Part shown: positions 1-8,045 of the stretch, piece by piece | Layout of the letters: the number at the start of each line of letters is the position of its first letter | How positions within the stretch are numbered: the first letter of the stretch is position 1 | Assembly: GCF_009807095.1 (NCBI RefSeq) | Contig: NZ_WUCC01000004.1 | Coordinates: 367,505-431,504, forward strand | From: Rathayibacter sp. VKM Ac-2754 | Lineage (GTDB): Bacteria; Actinomycetota; Actinomycetes; Actinomycetales; Microbacteriaceae | DNA length: 64,000 bases | Direction of reading: 5' to 3' | The notes under the pieces: generated by a model | Told to the model about the DNA's origin: nothing | What the model saw: only the letters and a program-made list of their open reading frames with translations | Database searches by the model: none | Position numbers and translations under genes: made by a program

Positions 1-882
1 CGCCGCGCCGACGCGGGCCCCCTCGCCGTGGTGCCCTGCGACAACCTGCCCGACAACGGCCCCTTCGTGCGGACGGGGCTGCGCGCCCTCGCCGAGCGCG
101 TGTCGCCTCGGACGCTCGCCTATCTCGACGAGTCCGTCTCGTTCGTGTCGACGTCGGTCGACCGGATCACCCCGAGGACCACCTCCGAGGACGCCGCGAC
201 CGTGGCGCGGCTCGCCGGCTGGCACGACCGCGCGCCCGTCGTCACCGAGCCGTTCCACGACTGGGTGCTCTCCGGGGCCTTCCCCGCGGGCCGCCCTGCC
301 TGGGAGCGCGTCGGAGCACGCTTCGTCGACGACATCGAGCCGTTCGAGCGCCGGAAGCTGTGGCTGCTCAACGGAGCCCACTCCCTCCTCGCCTACGTCG
401 GATCGCTCCGCGGGCACAGCACCGTGGCCGAGGCGGTCGGCGATCCGGTGACCCGCGACCTCGTGGAGCAGCTCTGGGACGAGGCGTCGCGCCACCTGCC
501 GACGAGGGGGCTCGACCTGCCCGCCTACCGGGCCGCGCTCCTCGACCGGTTCGACAACGGCCGCATCAGGCACTCGCTCGATCAGATCGGACAGGACGCA
601 GTCGCGAAGCTGCGCGTGCGCATCGCTCCTGTGCTGCTCGCCGAGCGGGACGCGGGCAGAGATGCGCCGAGCGCGGTCACGGTGCTCGGTGCGTGGGTCG
701 CCGCCGCGCGGTCCGGGAGCCTTCCCGCCGACCGCGCGGGCGCATCGATCTCCCGCGCCGCCGCCGAGACCGGCGACCGTGCTGTGCGCGCACTTCTCCT
801 GCTGATCGACCCGGCGCTCGCGGAGGACTCCTCCATTGTCGCTGCCGTCAGCGCGGCGTCCTACCGACTCGGTCGGCGGTAG
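1..882 (+). CDS. Mannitol/fructuronate dehydrogenase family protein, C-terminal part (5' end outside window)
   Basis: NAD-dependent polyol dehydrogenase of the long-chain mannitol dehydrogenase family (mannitol 2-dehydrogenase, D-mannonate oxidoreductase UxuB and relatives), a cytoplasmic enzyme. The reading frame is open from base 1, so the N-terminal Rossmann part is missing; 293 codons remain. Visible family blocks are VPCDNLPDNG at the frame start, SFVSTSVDRITP, VVTEPFHDWVLSG followed by FPAGRPAWE, and ERRKLWLLNGAHSLLAY. The last holds the conserved Lys and the N-x-x-H pair expected at the active site. A gluconokinase follows on the same strand 65 nt later, which favours a sugar-acid route (fructuronate/mannonate to gluconate-type intermediates) over mannitol, but substrate cannot be read from sequence. 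The family call is firm; the exact substrate is not. Confidence 0.9.
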   Translation, partial: RRADAGPLAVVPCDNLPDNGPFVRTGLRALAERVSPRTLAYLDESVSFVSTSVDRITPRTTSEDAATVARLAGWHDRAPVVTEPFHDWVLSGAFPAGRPAWERVGARFVDDIEPFERRKLWLLNGAHSLLAYVGSLRGHSTVAEAVGDPVTRDLVEQLWDEASRHLPTRGLDLPAYRAALLDRFDNGRIRHSLDQIGQDAVAKLRVRIAPVLLAERDAGRDAPSAVTVLGAWVAAARSGSLPADRAGASISRAAAETGDRAVRALLLLIDPALAEDSSIVAAVSAASYRLGRR

Positions 883-947
883 CCGTGCGACCCGACAGCG
901 CCCCAGCTTCGCCGATCCCTCGACACCGCCCAGGAGGTCCCACCGCG

Positions 948-1493
948 ATGGTCCGGACAGCGCCCGCATCAGCACAGCCCGCGAGTCCCGCCCCCGCCGT
1001 CGTCGTGATGGGTGTGGCGGGCTGCGGCAAGACGACCACGGGAGTCGGTCTCGCCGACGCTCTCGGTGGCGTCTTCATCGACGCCGACGACCTGCACCCC
1101 GAGCCCAACAAGGCCAAGATGGCGTCGGGGCGGGCTCTCACCGATGAGGACCGCTGGCCGTGGCTGCACGCGGTCGGCGCGGTCTTCCACACCGCGCCCG
1201 ACGCCGGCACCGTCGTCGCCTGCTCGGCGCTGCGCCGCGTCTACCGCGATCTCCTGCGCACCAGCGCGGGGAGGCCCCTCTTCTTCGTGCACCTGACCGG
1301 CGCGAGGGAGCTCCACGCCGCCCGCATCCGCGCCCGCACCGGGCACTTCATGCCGCCCGCACTGCTCGCCTCGCAGCTCGCGACACTGGAGCCCCTCGAA
1401 CCGGGCGAGGACGGCGTCACCGTCGACATCGCCGGCAGCCCCGACGCGATCGTCGAGGCGGCCCTCCTGGCTCTGACGTCGATGCGACGGTGA
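948..1493 (+). CDS. gntK: Gluconokinase
   Basis: ATP-dependent phosphorylation of D-gluconate to 6-phosphogluconate, feeding the pentose phosphate pathway. The 181-aa protein has the length of bacterial thermoresistant-type gluconokinases (about 170-180 aa). Motifs: P-loop GVAGCGKTT near residues 24-32, then FIDADDLHP, KAKMASG and LTDEDRWPWL, all diagnostic of GntK, and further on the RTGHFMP segment. The ATG at 948 was chosen because AGGAGG lies about 10 nt upstream (932-937) and because about 20 residues precede the P-loop as in relatives; the frame is open further upstream but is the shadow of the preceding gene. Probably co-transcribed with the dehydrogenase ahead of it. Confidence 0.93.
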   Translation: MVRTAPASAQPASPAPAVVVMGVAGCGKTTTGVGLADALGGVFIDADDLHPEPNKAKMASGRALTDEDRWPWLHAVGAVFHTAPDAGTVVACSALRRVYRDLLRTSAGRPLFFVHLTGARELHAARIRARTGHFMPPALLASQLATLEPLEPGEDGVTVDIAGSPDAIVEAALLALTSMRR

Positions 1494-1531
1494 GCCCAGC
1501 GATCTTTATCGAGGACTCGAATCAATTCGAC

Positions 1532-1537
1532 TAGGCT
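1532..1537 (+). promoter_or_regulatory. -10-like box TAGGCT just before the oxidoreductase start
   Basis: TAGGCT ends 7 nt before the ATG at 1545, which would place transcription start at or next to the start codon. A CGGAGG ribosome-binding-like sequence lies between the two, so a leaderless message is possible but not certain. No clear -35 hexamer is seen. Confidence 0.35.
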
Positions 1538-1544
1538 CGGAGGC

Positions 1545-2654
1545 ATGACTGAGAACACACGCGAGCTCCGGGTCGGCGTCGTCGGCCTCGGCTTCGCCGG
1601 CACCACTCACCTCGACGCCTTCCAGGCCCTCCCCGGTGCGCGCGTCGTCGCGCTCGCCGGCCAGGAGGAGGCCCGCCTCCGCGAGCTCGGCGCGACCCGC
1701 GACGTCCCCGACCTCTACGCCGACTGGGAGGACCTCGTCGCCCGCGACGACCTCGACGTCGTCTCGATCGGCGTGCCCAACCACCTCCACCACCCCATCG
1801 CCGTCGCCGCGCTCGCGAGCGGCAAGCACGTCTTCTGCGAGAAGCCGCTCGCCACGACCGCCGAGCTGGCCGCCGAGATGGTGGAGGCGGCGCGCGCGAA
1901 CGACCGCGTCCTCGAGATCGCCTACAACCACCGCCGCCGCGCCGACGTCGCCTACCTCCGCCGCTACCTCGACGACGCCCCGCTCGGCGACATCTACCAC
2001 GCCCGCGCCAGCTGGCAGCGGCGCACCGGCATCCCCGGCATCGGCTCCTGGTTCACCAGCAAGGAGCTCGCCGGCGGCGGTCCGCTGATCGACCTCGGCT
2101 CGCACGTGCTCGACATCGCGCTGCACCTGCTCGGCGAGCCGAGGGTGACGAGCGTCTCGGCCGTCGCCTACGGCGAGATCGGCCGCTCGGGCCGCGGCGG
2201 GCGCCCGCACGGAGTCGCCGCGTCCGGCACGCACGCCTTCGAGGTCGAGGACTTCTCGAGCGCGCTGCTGCGACTCGACACCGGCCGCAGCCTCCAGCTC
2301 GACGCCTCCTGGGCCAGCTACTCCAAGGTCTACGAGGACATCGAGGTCGAGCTGCTCGGCTCGGCCGGCGGTGCGCGCCTGCACGTCGCCGACTACGCGA
2401 CGGAGGGGACCCTCAGCCTCTACTCCGAGGTCGCCGGTGCCCCCACCACCTCGTACCCCGACGTGAAGGTGCCCGCCGGGCACCACCGCTCGGTCATCGC
2501 CGAGTTCCTCGAGGCGATCGCCTCGGGGGCCGACGCACCCGCCGGCGGCCCCCGCTACTCCGGTCACTACGGCGAGTACGCGCTGCACCGCAGCCGGGTC
2601 GTCGACGCGATCTACCGCTCGGCCGCCGAGAAGAAGGAGGTGGAGGTCGCATGA
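1545..2654 (+). CDS. Gfo/Idh/MocA family oxidoreductase
   Basis: NAD(P)-dependent sugar oxidoreductase, cytoplasmic, 369 aa, the usual length for the family. The N-terminal Rossmann fold starts with VGVVGLGFAGTTH (residues about 10-22), then the VSIGVPNHLHHPIAVAAL block and the hallmark GKHVFCEKPLA (about 97-107), whose Glu-Lys-Pro contributes the catalytic Lys. The C-terminal substrate domain contains GGGPLIDLGSHVLDIALHLLG, the conserved Asp/His segment. The next gene, a ThuA-domain protein, overlaps it by 4 nt, a pairing common in actinobacterial carbohydrate loci (myo-inositol, trehalose and related ketosugar pathways). The two likely act in one catabolic step series, but the substrate cannot be named. 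Confidence 0.9.
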   Translation: MTENTRELRVGVVGLGFAGTTHLDAFQALPGARVVALAGQEEARLRELGATRDVPDLYADWEDLVARDDLDVVSIGVPNHLHHPIAVAALASGKHVFCEKPLATTAELAAEMVEAARANDRVLEIAYNHRRRADVAYLRRYLDDAPLGDIYHARASWQRRTGIPGIGSWFTSKELAGGGPLIDLGSHVLDIALHLLGEPRVTSVSAVAYGEIGRSGRGGRPHGVAASGTHAFEVEDFSSALLRLDTGRSLQLDASWASYSKVYEDIEVELLGSAGGARLHVADYATEGTLSLYSEVAGAPTTSYPDVKVPAGHHRSVIAEFLEAIASGADAPAGGPRYSGHYGEYALHRSRVVDAIYRSAAEKKEVEVA

Positions 2655-3391
2655 GCGAGCCCCTCGAGATCCTGGTCTGGAACGAGTTCCGCCACGAGAC
2701 GCGCGGCGACGAGACGGTGATGCGGCACTACCCGGAGGGGATCCACCGCGTGATCGCCGACGGCCTCGTCGAGTCGCTCGGCGACGACGTCGCGGTGCGC
2801 ACCGCGACGCTCCCCGAGCCCGAGCACGGCCTGAGCGAGGAGGCGCTCGCGCGCACCGACGTCCTGCTCTGGTGGGGCCACATCGCCCACGGCGAGGTGT
2901 CGGACGAGGTGGTGCAGCGCGTTCTGCGGCACGTGCAGGAGGGGATGGGCATCCTGATCCTGCACTCCGCGCACTACTCCAAGATCTTCCGGGCGCTGAT
3001 GGGCACGACGTGCTCGCTGAAGTGGCGGAACGACCACGACCGCGAGCTGGTCTGGACGATCGCGCCGACGCATCCGATCGCCGAGGGCGTGCCCAGCCCG
3101 ATCGTGATCCCCGAGCAGGAGATGTACGGCGAGTACTTCGACATCCCGGTGCCGGAGGAGACGGTGTTCCTCTCGACGTTCACCGGCGGCGAGGTGTTCC
3201 GCTCCGGAGTCACGTACACGCGGGGCCTGGGCAAGGTGTTCTACTTCTCGCCCGGCGACCAGGACTACCCGGTCTACCACCACCCCGACATCAAGCGGGT
3301 GCTGGCGAACGCCGTGCGCTGGGCGCGCCCGAAGCACCCGCGCACGCCGCTGACGGCCGACCACCACCCCCGCGGCTGGTTCGAGTCCTGA
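2651..3391 (+). CDS. ThuA domain-containing protein (trehalose-utilisation family)
   Basis: Protein of 246 aa with the class I glutamine-amidotransferase-like fold of ThuA/YwqN proteins. Recognisable pieces are [10 protein letters not shown] at the N-terminus, [14 protein letters not shown] near residue 75, [16 protein letters not shown] near 100, and the C-terminal [22 protein letters not shown] typical of ThuA. Members help convert 3-keto-disaccharides or related sugars together with Gfo/Idh/MocA oxidoreductases, though the chemistry is poorly established. The gene overlaps the upstream oxidoreductase by ATGA, so it is translationally coupled. Downstream lies a strong palindrome that probably ends both this and the facing gene. 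Confidence 0.88.
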   Translation: MSEPLEILVWNEFRHETRGDETVMRHYPEGIHRVIADGLVESLGDDVAVRTATLPEPEHGLSEEALARTDVLLWWGHIAHGEVSDEVVQRVLRHVQEGMGILILHSAHYSKIFRALMGTTCSLKWRNDHDRELVWTIAPTHPIAEGVPSPIVIPEQEMYGEYFDIPVPEETVFLSTFTGGEVFRSGVTYTRGLGKVFYFSPGDQDYPVYHHPDIKRVLANAVRWARPKHPRTPLTADHHPRGWFES

Positions 3392-3404
3392 CCCGCGATT
3401 CCTC

Positions 3405-3458
3405 GAAAGTTGCGGTAGTCGAGCGCGACTACCGCAACTTCTGACTACCGCAACTTCT
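3405..3458. repeat. Palindromic repeat family A, copy 1 (15-bp stem plus an extra half-site)
   Basis: AAGTTGCGGTAGTCG (3407-3421) and its exact reverse complement (3426-3440) are separated by the 4-nt loop AGCG. A second right-hand arm, GACTACCGCAACTTC, follows at once (3443-3457). The element fills the gap between two convergent genes and could be a two-way terminator, though no T-run follows. Near-identical copies lie 32 kb away at 35.17-35.38 kb, so it is a dispersed repeat rather than a simple terminator. Confidence 0.9.
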
Positions 3459-3464
3459 GAGGAG

Positions 3465-4322
3465 TCAGGCGCGGCGGCGCTGCAGGGCCGACAGCACGAC
3501 GAAGCCGACGGCGCCCACCACGAGCGCCGTCAGCGCCGTCCGGAGCGAGACCGCCGGGATCAGCAGCGCCGTCGTGAGGACCTGCCACCCGTAGTCGAGC
3601 ATCTCGAGCGGGTACGGCCCGAGGGCACGCGAGCTCGACGCGGCCGACACAGCGGTCACCAGCGTCGGCCCGACCCACAGCAGCACCAGGCTCACGACCC
3701 AGGCGAGCCCGCGGACGACCGAGGTGAGCCCGCACCACGCGAGAGCGAGCCCGGCGAGGATCCCGGGCAGCCACTGCACCGCGTTCAGCACGGCGAGTCC
3801 GGCGACGCTCCCCGCGGCGAGCGGGCCGAGGAGGGTCGACAGCCAGCTCCCCGCGGCGATCGCGGCGATCGAGATCCCGATCGCCGCGCCCGGCGCCGGC
3901 GCCCGCGCGAGGAGCAGCAGCACCAGCACGCCGACGACGATCGACGCGACGACGCCCGCGACGAGTGCGGCGAGGTAGACGGAGGAGGGGGTCCCCTCCG
4001 CGAGGCCGCCCGCCAGGGTGACCGCCGACTGCACCAGGGCGACGACCTGCACGACGAGCACCCCGAGCACCGCGCCGAGCGTGCCGCGCCCGCGGATCCG
4101 CACCGCGAGACCCGCCAGCGCCGAGCCGATCAGGAGCACGGCGGCGATCAGCACGATCGAGTACTGGCTGAACGGCAGGAGCGCGAGCGGCATCGACTCC
4201 GGCGCCACCTCGACCCGCCAGAGGTTCTGCACCGGCAGCCGCATCCCCGTCAGGAGCCAGGGGAGCAGCCCGAGTACCGCCGCGACGACCCCCACCGCGA
4301 CGCCCACCAGTCGAGACCTCAT
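3465..4322 (-). CDS. Polytopic integral membrane protein of unknown function
   Basis: Protein of 285 aa made almost wholly of hydrophobic segments, about 8-9 of them, e.g. residues 6-27, 52-72, 82-105, 115-138, 146-165, 172-197 and 203-225. The rest are near the C-terminus, which ends in Arg-Arg-Arg. No transport or enzymatic motif is recognised. The start ATG at 4322 follows GGGAGGATGGGGGC on the minus strand, a usable ribosome-binding site; the frame is open far upstream but overlaps kynA. The gene is divergent from tryptophan 2,3-dioxygenase, with overlapping putative -10 boxes, so a shared control and a role linked to tryptophan or kynurenine is conceivable but unproven. Confidence 0.75.
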   Translation of the reverse strand: MRSRLVGVAVGVVAAVLGLLPWLLTGMRLPVQNLWRVEVAPESMPLALLPFSQYSIVLIAAVLLIGSALAGLAVRIRGRGTLGAVLGVLVVQVVALVQSAVTLAGGLAEGTPSSVYLAALVAGVVASIVVGVLVLLLLARAPAPGAAIGISIAAIAAGSWLSTLLGPLAAGSVAGLAVLNAVQWLPGILAGLALAWCGLTSVVRGLAWVVSLVLLWVGPTLVTAVSAASSSRALGPYPLEMLDYGWQVLTTALLIPAVSLRTALTALVVGAVGFVVLSALQRRRA

Positions 4323-4346
4323 GCCCCCATCCTCCCTGCTCGGTCG

Positions 4347-4356
4347 ACCGTAGAGT
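4347..4356. promoter_or_regulatory. Overlapping divergent -10 boxes between membrane gene and kynA
   Basis: TAGAGT (4351-4356, plus strand) precedes kynA by 32 nt. The minus strand reads TACGGT across 4347-4352, about 24 nt before the membrane-protein start. Two -10 boxes sharing two base pairs would make the promoters mutually exclusive. No convincing -35 boxes are seen. Confidence 0.35.
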
Positions 4357-4388
4357 TCGGGGACGGCGATCACGAGAGGAGGGGCGCC

Positions 4389-5258
4389 ATGGCCCTCGAC
4401 GAGAACACCCGCGACCTCGAGAGCGGCATCGTCACCGACCTGCGCGAGAAGATGAGCTACGGCTCGTACCTGTCGCTCGAGACGCTGCTCTCGGCGCAGA
4501 ACCCGGTGAGCAGCCCCGAGCACCACGACGAGATGCTGTTCATCATCCAGCACCAGACCTCGGAGCTCTGGCTCAAGCTGCTGCTGCACGAGCTGCGCGC
4601 CGCGTGCCGGCTGATGGCCGCCGACGACCTCTCCGGGGCGCTGAAGAAGATCGCGCGCGTCAAGCACATCCAGCGGACGATGACCGATCAGTGGTCGGTC
4701 CTCGCCACGCTCACGCCGACCGAGTACGCGCAGTTCCGCGACTTCCTGGCGAACTCCTCGGGCTTCCAGTCGCACCAGTACCGGGCGGTCGAGTTCCTGC
4801 TCGGCAACAAGAACGCGAAGATGCTCGAGGTCTTCCGCGGCGACGACGCGGCACGGGCCGAGCTGCAGGAGCTGCTCGAGGCGCCGAGCCTGTACGACGA
4901 GTTCCTGCGCCTGCTCGCCCGGGCCGGCCACGACGTGCCGGTCGAGCTCCTCGAGCGCGACGTGACCCTCGCGCACGTGTTCACACCGTCGCTGGTGCCC
5001 GTCTTCACGCGGATCTACGAGAACGACGGCGAGTTCTGGGGCGCCTACGAGGCCTGCGAGGAGCTGGTCGACGTCGAGGACAACTTCCAGACCTGGCGCT
5101 TCCGCCACCTCCGCACCGTGCAGCGCACCATCGGCTTCAAGCCGGGCACCGGCGGGTCGAGCGGAGTCGGGTTCCTGCAGAAGGCGCTCGAGCTCACCTT
5201 CTTCCCCGAGCTCTTCGCGGTGCGCACCGAGATCGGGCGACGACCGGAGGACGCGTGA
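4389..5258 (+). CDS. kynA: Tryptophan 2,3-dioxygenase
   Basis: Haem enzyme that opens the indole ring of L-tryptophan with O2 to N-formylkynurenine, the first step of the kynurenine pathway, cytoplasmic. The 289-aa protein matches bacterial TDO length. Signature blocks: [13 protein letters not shown] near residue 22, [19 protein letters not shown] (contains the active-site His), [18 protein letters not shown] (contains the substrate-carboxylate Arg), and [20 protein letters not shown] followed by GSSGVGFL, which carries the haem-ligand His and the Thr/Gly loop. Ribosome-binding GAGAGGAGGGG lies just upstream of the ATG. The next gene overlaps by GTGA and looks like the formamidase that would act on its product; no kynureninase is in the window. 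Confidence 0.96.
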   Translation: MALDENTRDLESGIVTDLREKMSYGSYLSLETLLSAQNPVSSPEHHDEMLFIIQHQTSELWLKLLLHELRAACRLMAADDLSGALKKIARVKHIQRTMTDQWSVLATLTPTEYAQFRDFLANSSGFQSHQYRAVEFLLGNKNAKMLEVFRGDDAARAELQELLEAPSLYDEFLRLLARAGHDVPVELLERDVTLAHVFTPSLVPVFTRIYENDGEFWGAYEACEELVDVEDNFQTWRFRHLRTVQRTIGFKPGTGGSSGVGFLQKALELTFFPELFAVRTEIGRRPEDA

Positions 5259-5962
5259 CCGACGTCCTCGACCTGCCCGCGCGCGAGCCCGACGAGGTGC
5301 TCCGCTACGGCCCTGCGCCCGAGCAGATCGCCGACGTGTACCGCGGGGGAGGCGCCCCCGTCGCGCTCGTGCACGGCGGGTTCTGGCGCAACCGCTACGA
5401 CCGGAGGCACGCGCGCCCGCTCGCCGCGGCGCTCGCCGACCGCGGGTTCGACGTGCTCCTCCCCGAGTACCGCCGCATCGGCGACCCGGGAGGCGGCCGG
5501 CCGGGCACCTTCGACGACGTCCGCTCGGTCGTCGCCGCGATCCCCCGCCTCGGTGCGGCGCGGGCGACACTCGTCGGCCACTCCGCGGGCGGGCACCTCG
5601 CCGTGTGGTCGCAGGCCGTGGATCCGTCGCCGCACGTGTCGTCGGTCGTGGCGCTCGCCGGCGTGCTCGATCTGCAGGCCGCGGCCGACGCCCGCCTCAG
5701 CGACGACGCGGTCACCGCGCTGCTCGGCCCCTCCGACGAGCACCGGGCCCGGGCGGATCCCCTCCGCCTCCCCGCGCCGCCGATGCCGGTGTCGGTCGTC
5801 CACGGCGACCGCGACGCCGAGGTACCGGTGGCGTACAGCCGCCGCTACGCGCGCCGGCACGCCTCCGCGACGCTGCACGAGCTCCCCGGAGTCGGCCACT
5901 TCGAGCTGATCGACCCGCGCGAGCCGGCCTTCGAGGTGCTGCTGGGGCTGCTGGCCGACTGA
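5255..5962 (+). CDS. Alpha/beta hydrolase, probable N-formylkynurenine formamidase
   Basis: Alpha/beta-hydrolase of 235 aa starting at a GTG that overlaps the kynA stop (GTGA). Residues 40-44 are HGGFW, matching the HGGXW oxyanion motif of eukaryotic-type kynurenine formamidases (Afmid/Bna7). The nucleophile elbow is GHSAGG near residue 108, with a likely acid in [10 protein letters not shown] and a base His in GVGHFEL near the C-terminus. Coupling to tryptophan dioxygenase makes hydrolysis of N-formylkynurenine to kynurenine and formate the natural role. It is unrelated in sequence to the metal-dependent KynB formamidases. The fold is certain; the substrate is inferred from motif and context. 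Confidence 0.8.
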   Translation: MTDVLDLPAREPDEVLRYGPAPEQIADVYRGGGAPVALVHGGFWRNRYDRRHARPLAAALADRGFDVLLPEYRRIGDPGGGRPGTFDDVRSVVAAIPRLGAARATLVGHSAGGHLAVWSQAVDPSPHVSSVVALAGVLDLQAAADARLSDDAVTALLGPSDEHRARADPLRLPAPPMPVSVVHGDRDAEVPVAYSRRYARRHASATLHELPGVGHFELIDPREPAFEVLLGLLAD

Positions 5963-5976
5963 CCCGCCTCCACGAG

Positions 5977-6016
5977 GACCCCGTCGAGCTCGAGTCGCGC
6001 ATGAGCTCGAGGGGTC
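5977..6016. terminator. Hairpin between convergent genes
   Basis: GACCCC-GT-CGAGCTC (5977-5991) pairs with GAGCTCG-A-GGGGTC (6003-6016): a 13-bp GC-rich stem with a small internal mismatch and an 11-nt loop, in the 69-bp gap between two convergent genes. There is no T-run, so its use as a two-way terminator is inferred from position. Confidence 0.5.
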
Positions 6017-6031
6017 CCGGGGAGGTGCCGC

Positions 6032-7837
6032 TCAGCAGGACGTCAGTCGGGCGACGGAGTCGGAGAGCGTACCCGGACCGCCGAGGAGGACGACCTTCGA
6101 GGCCCCGAGGGCGGTGATGTCGTCGAGGACGGCCCGGGGGACGCAGTTCGGGCGGACGGCGAAGAGCGGACTGCCCGTGTAGCCCGCCGCGGTGGCGCCG
6201 GCGAGGGCGTCGGGGAAGTTCTCACCGGTCGCGAAGTAGACCGTCGCAGCAGCGGTGAAGGCGGCCTTGTTCAGCTTCTCGGACGTGTCGTAGCGGTCGC
6301 TTCCGCCGATGCGGGTGGAGGGGACGGGGAGGGAGTTCTTGATCCCCTCGCTGACCGAGAGGGCGCTTCCCGCGATCGTGAGCGAGGCGGCGCCGAGGTC
6401 GGTGACCAGCTGGCGCGTCTGCGCGGTGGTCGTGGAGAGACCGCCGTTGACGAGGATCACCGGGGCGTCGACCGCTCCTGCCGCGGCACTGGCGCTGAGG
6501 GCGTCGGGGAACTTCTCGCCCGTCGCGACCCAGGCCGTGCTCGCGCCGGAGGGGAACGCGTAGTCGACGATCCTGTTCGCGGTGTCGTAGCGGTCGACGC
6601 CCCCGATGCGGGCGACGTCGCCGGAGGGCACGTAGTTCCGCAGGTCGGCGAGGAGCGCGTCGCTGACGCTGGCCGAGGACCCGACGACGACGATCCTGCC
6701 GGGGGTGAGCCGGGTGAGCTCGGTGCGGACCGCGGGGCTCATCGAGTCGCGGTCGACGAGGAGCAGCGGCCCGCCCTGAGTGGCGGCGGCGGGAGCGGCA
6801 GCCAGTGCGTCGGGGAACTTGGAGCCGGTCGCGACATAGGTGACGGGGACTCCGGGCGCGAACGTCGCCTTCGAGATCTCGACGGCGGTGCCCTGCCGGT
6901 CGGAGCCCGCGAGGCGAGTGACGTCGACGTCGGGCGCGGGGGTGTCGGTGCGGGTGACGGTGAGCTTGTACTCCTGCGCTCGGGTGACGCTGCTGCGTGG
7001 CGTGACCTCGACGTACACATTGCCGGCGGGCGCGATCACCTGGACCGAGCGCAGTGCAGCGCCGTCGCAGTCCGCTCCGCCGAGAGGTGTCCGGGTGATC
7101 CTGTTCCCGGCGTTGTCGATGGTCGACACCTCGTAGAGACTGCCCGTTCCCAGGTCGCACGAGAATCGGAAGTCGACGCTGAGCTTCGACGCCTGCGGCA
7201 TCGTCAGCCGGAAGACGTCGCAATCCGAGTAGGCGCAGTTCCCGTCGAAGAGGGAACCGGCGATGGTTCTTCCTAGGGCGATGGAGTCGGCAGTCGCCGT
7301 CGAGTCGTTCCGCTCTGTCTCCACGACTCCCGGGGTGACCGTCGCCGTGAAGGAGTACTGCTCGTTAGACCAGAGCGAGGACCCTGAGGCGCTGATGGAC
7401 ACGTAGAAGACTCCGGAGTCGACGTACATAGCGAGCGCGCGGAGTCTGCTCCCGTCGTAGTCCGCCGAGGAGAGGGTCTGGTCGTAGATCGCGCTCCCCG
7501 CCGCGTCGAGTACGCGGATATAGAGCCGCCCGTCGGTGCCGAGGTCGTCCGCGAAGCGGAGATCGAGCTGGAGGCGTCCGGCGCTTCCCGCGGTCGTCTT
7601 GTAGGTGTCGCAGGCGAAGTAGGCGCAGTTCACATCCTCGGTGAACGATCCGGAGACTGTTGTACCGAGCGGAAGGACCTGAGCGGTGGAGGTCGTGGTG
7701 TTCGGCTCCGCCTCCAGGACCGTGTCGGCCTGCGCCGCCGGCGCGACGAGCAGTGTCGCAGTCACCGCCACGGCCGCGAGGAGCGCCTGGATCGGCCGGA
7801 GGAACGCCTGTCGTGCTGTGCGGTGCAGGGACGACAT
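6032..7837 (-). CDS. Secreted protein with two PPC-like domains and three CWB2 cell-wall-binding repeats
   Basis: Exported surface protein of 601 aa. Residues 1-38 form a Sec signal peptide ending near AQAD. Two related ~130-aa domains follow (about 42-170 and 173-300), each opening with an E-x-N/E-R-N-D stretch and containing Cys pairs (NCAYFACD, NCAYSDCD); they resemble bacterial pre-peptidase C-terminal (PPC) beta-sandwich domains. From about 306 to the end come three CWB2 repeats, each opening with a variant of R-x-x-G-S/V-D-R-Y-D-T (RLAGSDRQGTA, RIGGVDRYDTA, RIGGSDRYDTS) and holding a KFPDALA- or NFPDALA-type segment. CWB2 repeats bind cell-wall polymers. No enzymatic domain is visible, so this is probably an adhesin or a wall-structure protein. 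Confidence 0.88.
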   Translation of the reverse strand: MSSLHRTARQAFLRPIQALLAAVAVTATLLVAPAAQADTVLEAEPNTTTSTAQVLPLGTTVSGSFTEDVNCAYFACDTYKTTAGSAGRLQLDLRFADDLGTDGRLYIRVLDAAGSAIYDQTLSSADYDGSRLRALAMYVDSGVFYVSISASGSSLWSNEQYSFTATVTPGVVETERNDSTATADSIALGRTIAGSLFDGNCAYSDCDVFRLTMPQASKLSVDFRFSCDLGTGSLYEVSTIDNAGNRITRTPLGGADCDGAALRSVQVIAPAGNVYVEVTPRSSVTRAQEYKLTVTRTDTPAPDVDVTRLAGSDRQGTAVEISKATFAPGVPVTYVATGSKFPDALAAAPAAATQGGPLLLVDRDSMSPAVRTELTRLTPGRIVVVGSSASVSDALLADLRNYVPSGDVARIGGVDRYDTANRIVDYAFPSGASTAWVATGEKFPDALSASAAAGAVDAPVILVNGGLSTTTAQTRQLVTDLGAASLTIAGSALSVSEGIKNSLPVPSTRIGGSDRYDTSEKLNKAAFTAAATVYFATGENFPDALAGATAAGYTGSPLFAVRPNCVPRAVLDDITALGASKVVLLGGPGTLSDSVARLTSC

Positions 7838-8045
7838 GGGTCGCCTTTCTCAGCGGGGAGCGGAATCGACCAGTCACGTCGCCATGACGGGGGAGGCGGA
7901 CGGTGAATACTCGGTGCCCGCGCCCGATCAGAGTAGGGGTGCGCTCGCCCCGATTCCCAGAGGGGAACTACCTAAGAGACATTGAGTGCACTGGCGCCCC
8001 TTCCGCAGCCGCACGACGCGCTTCGGGATCAGGCTGGGCGTCGAC

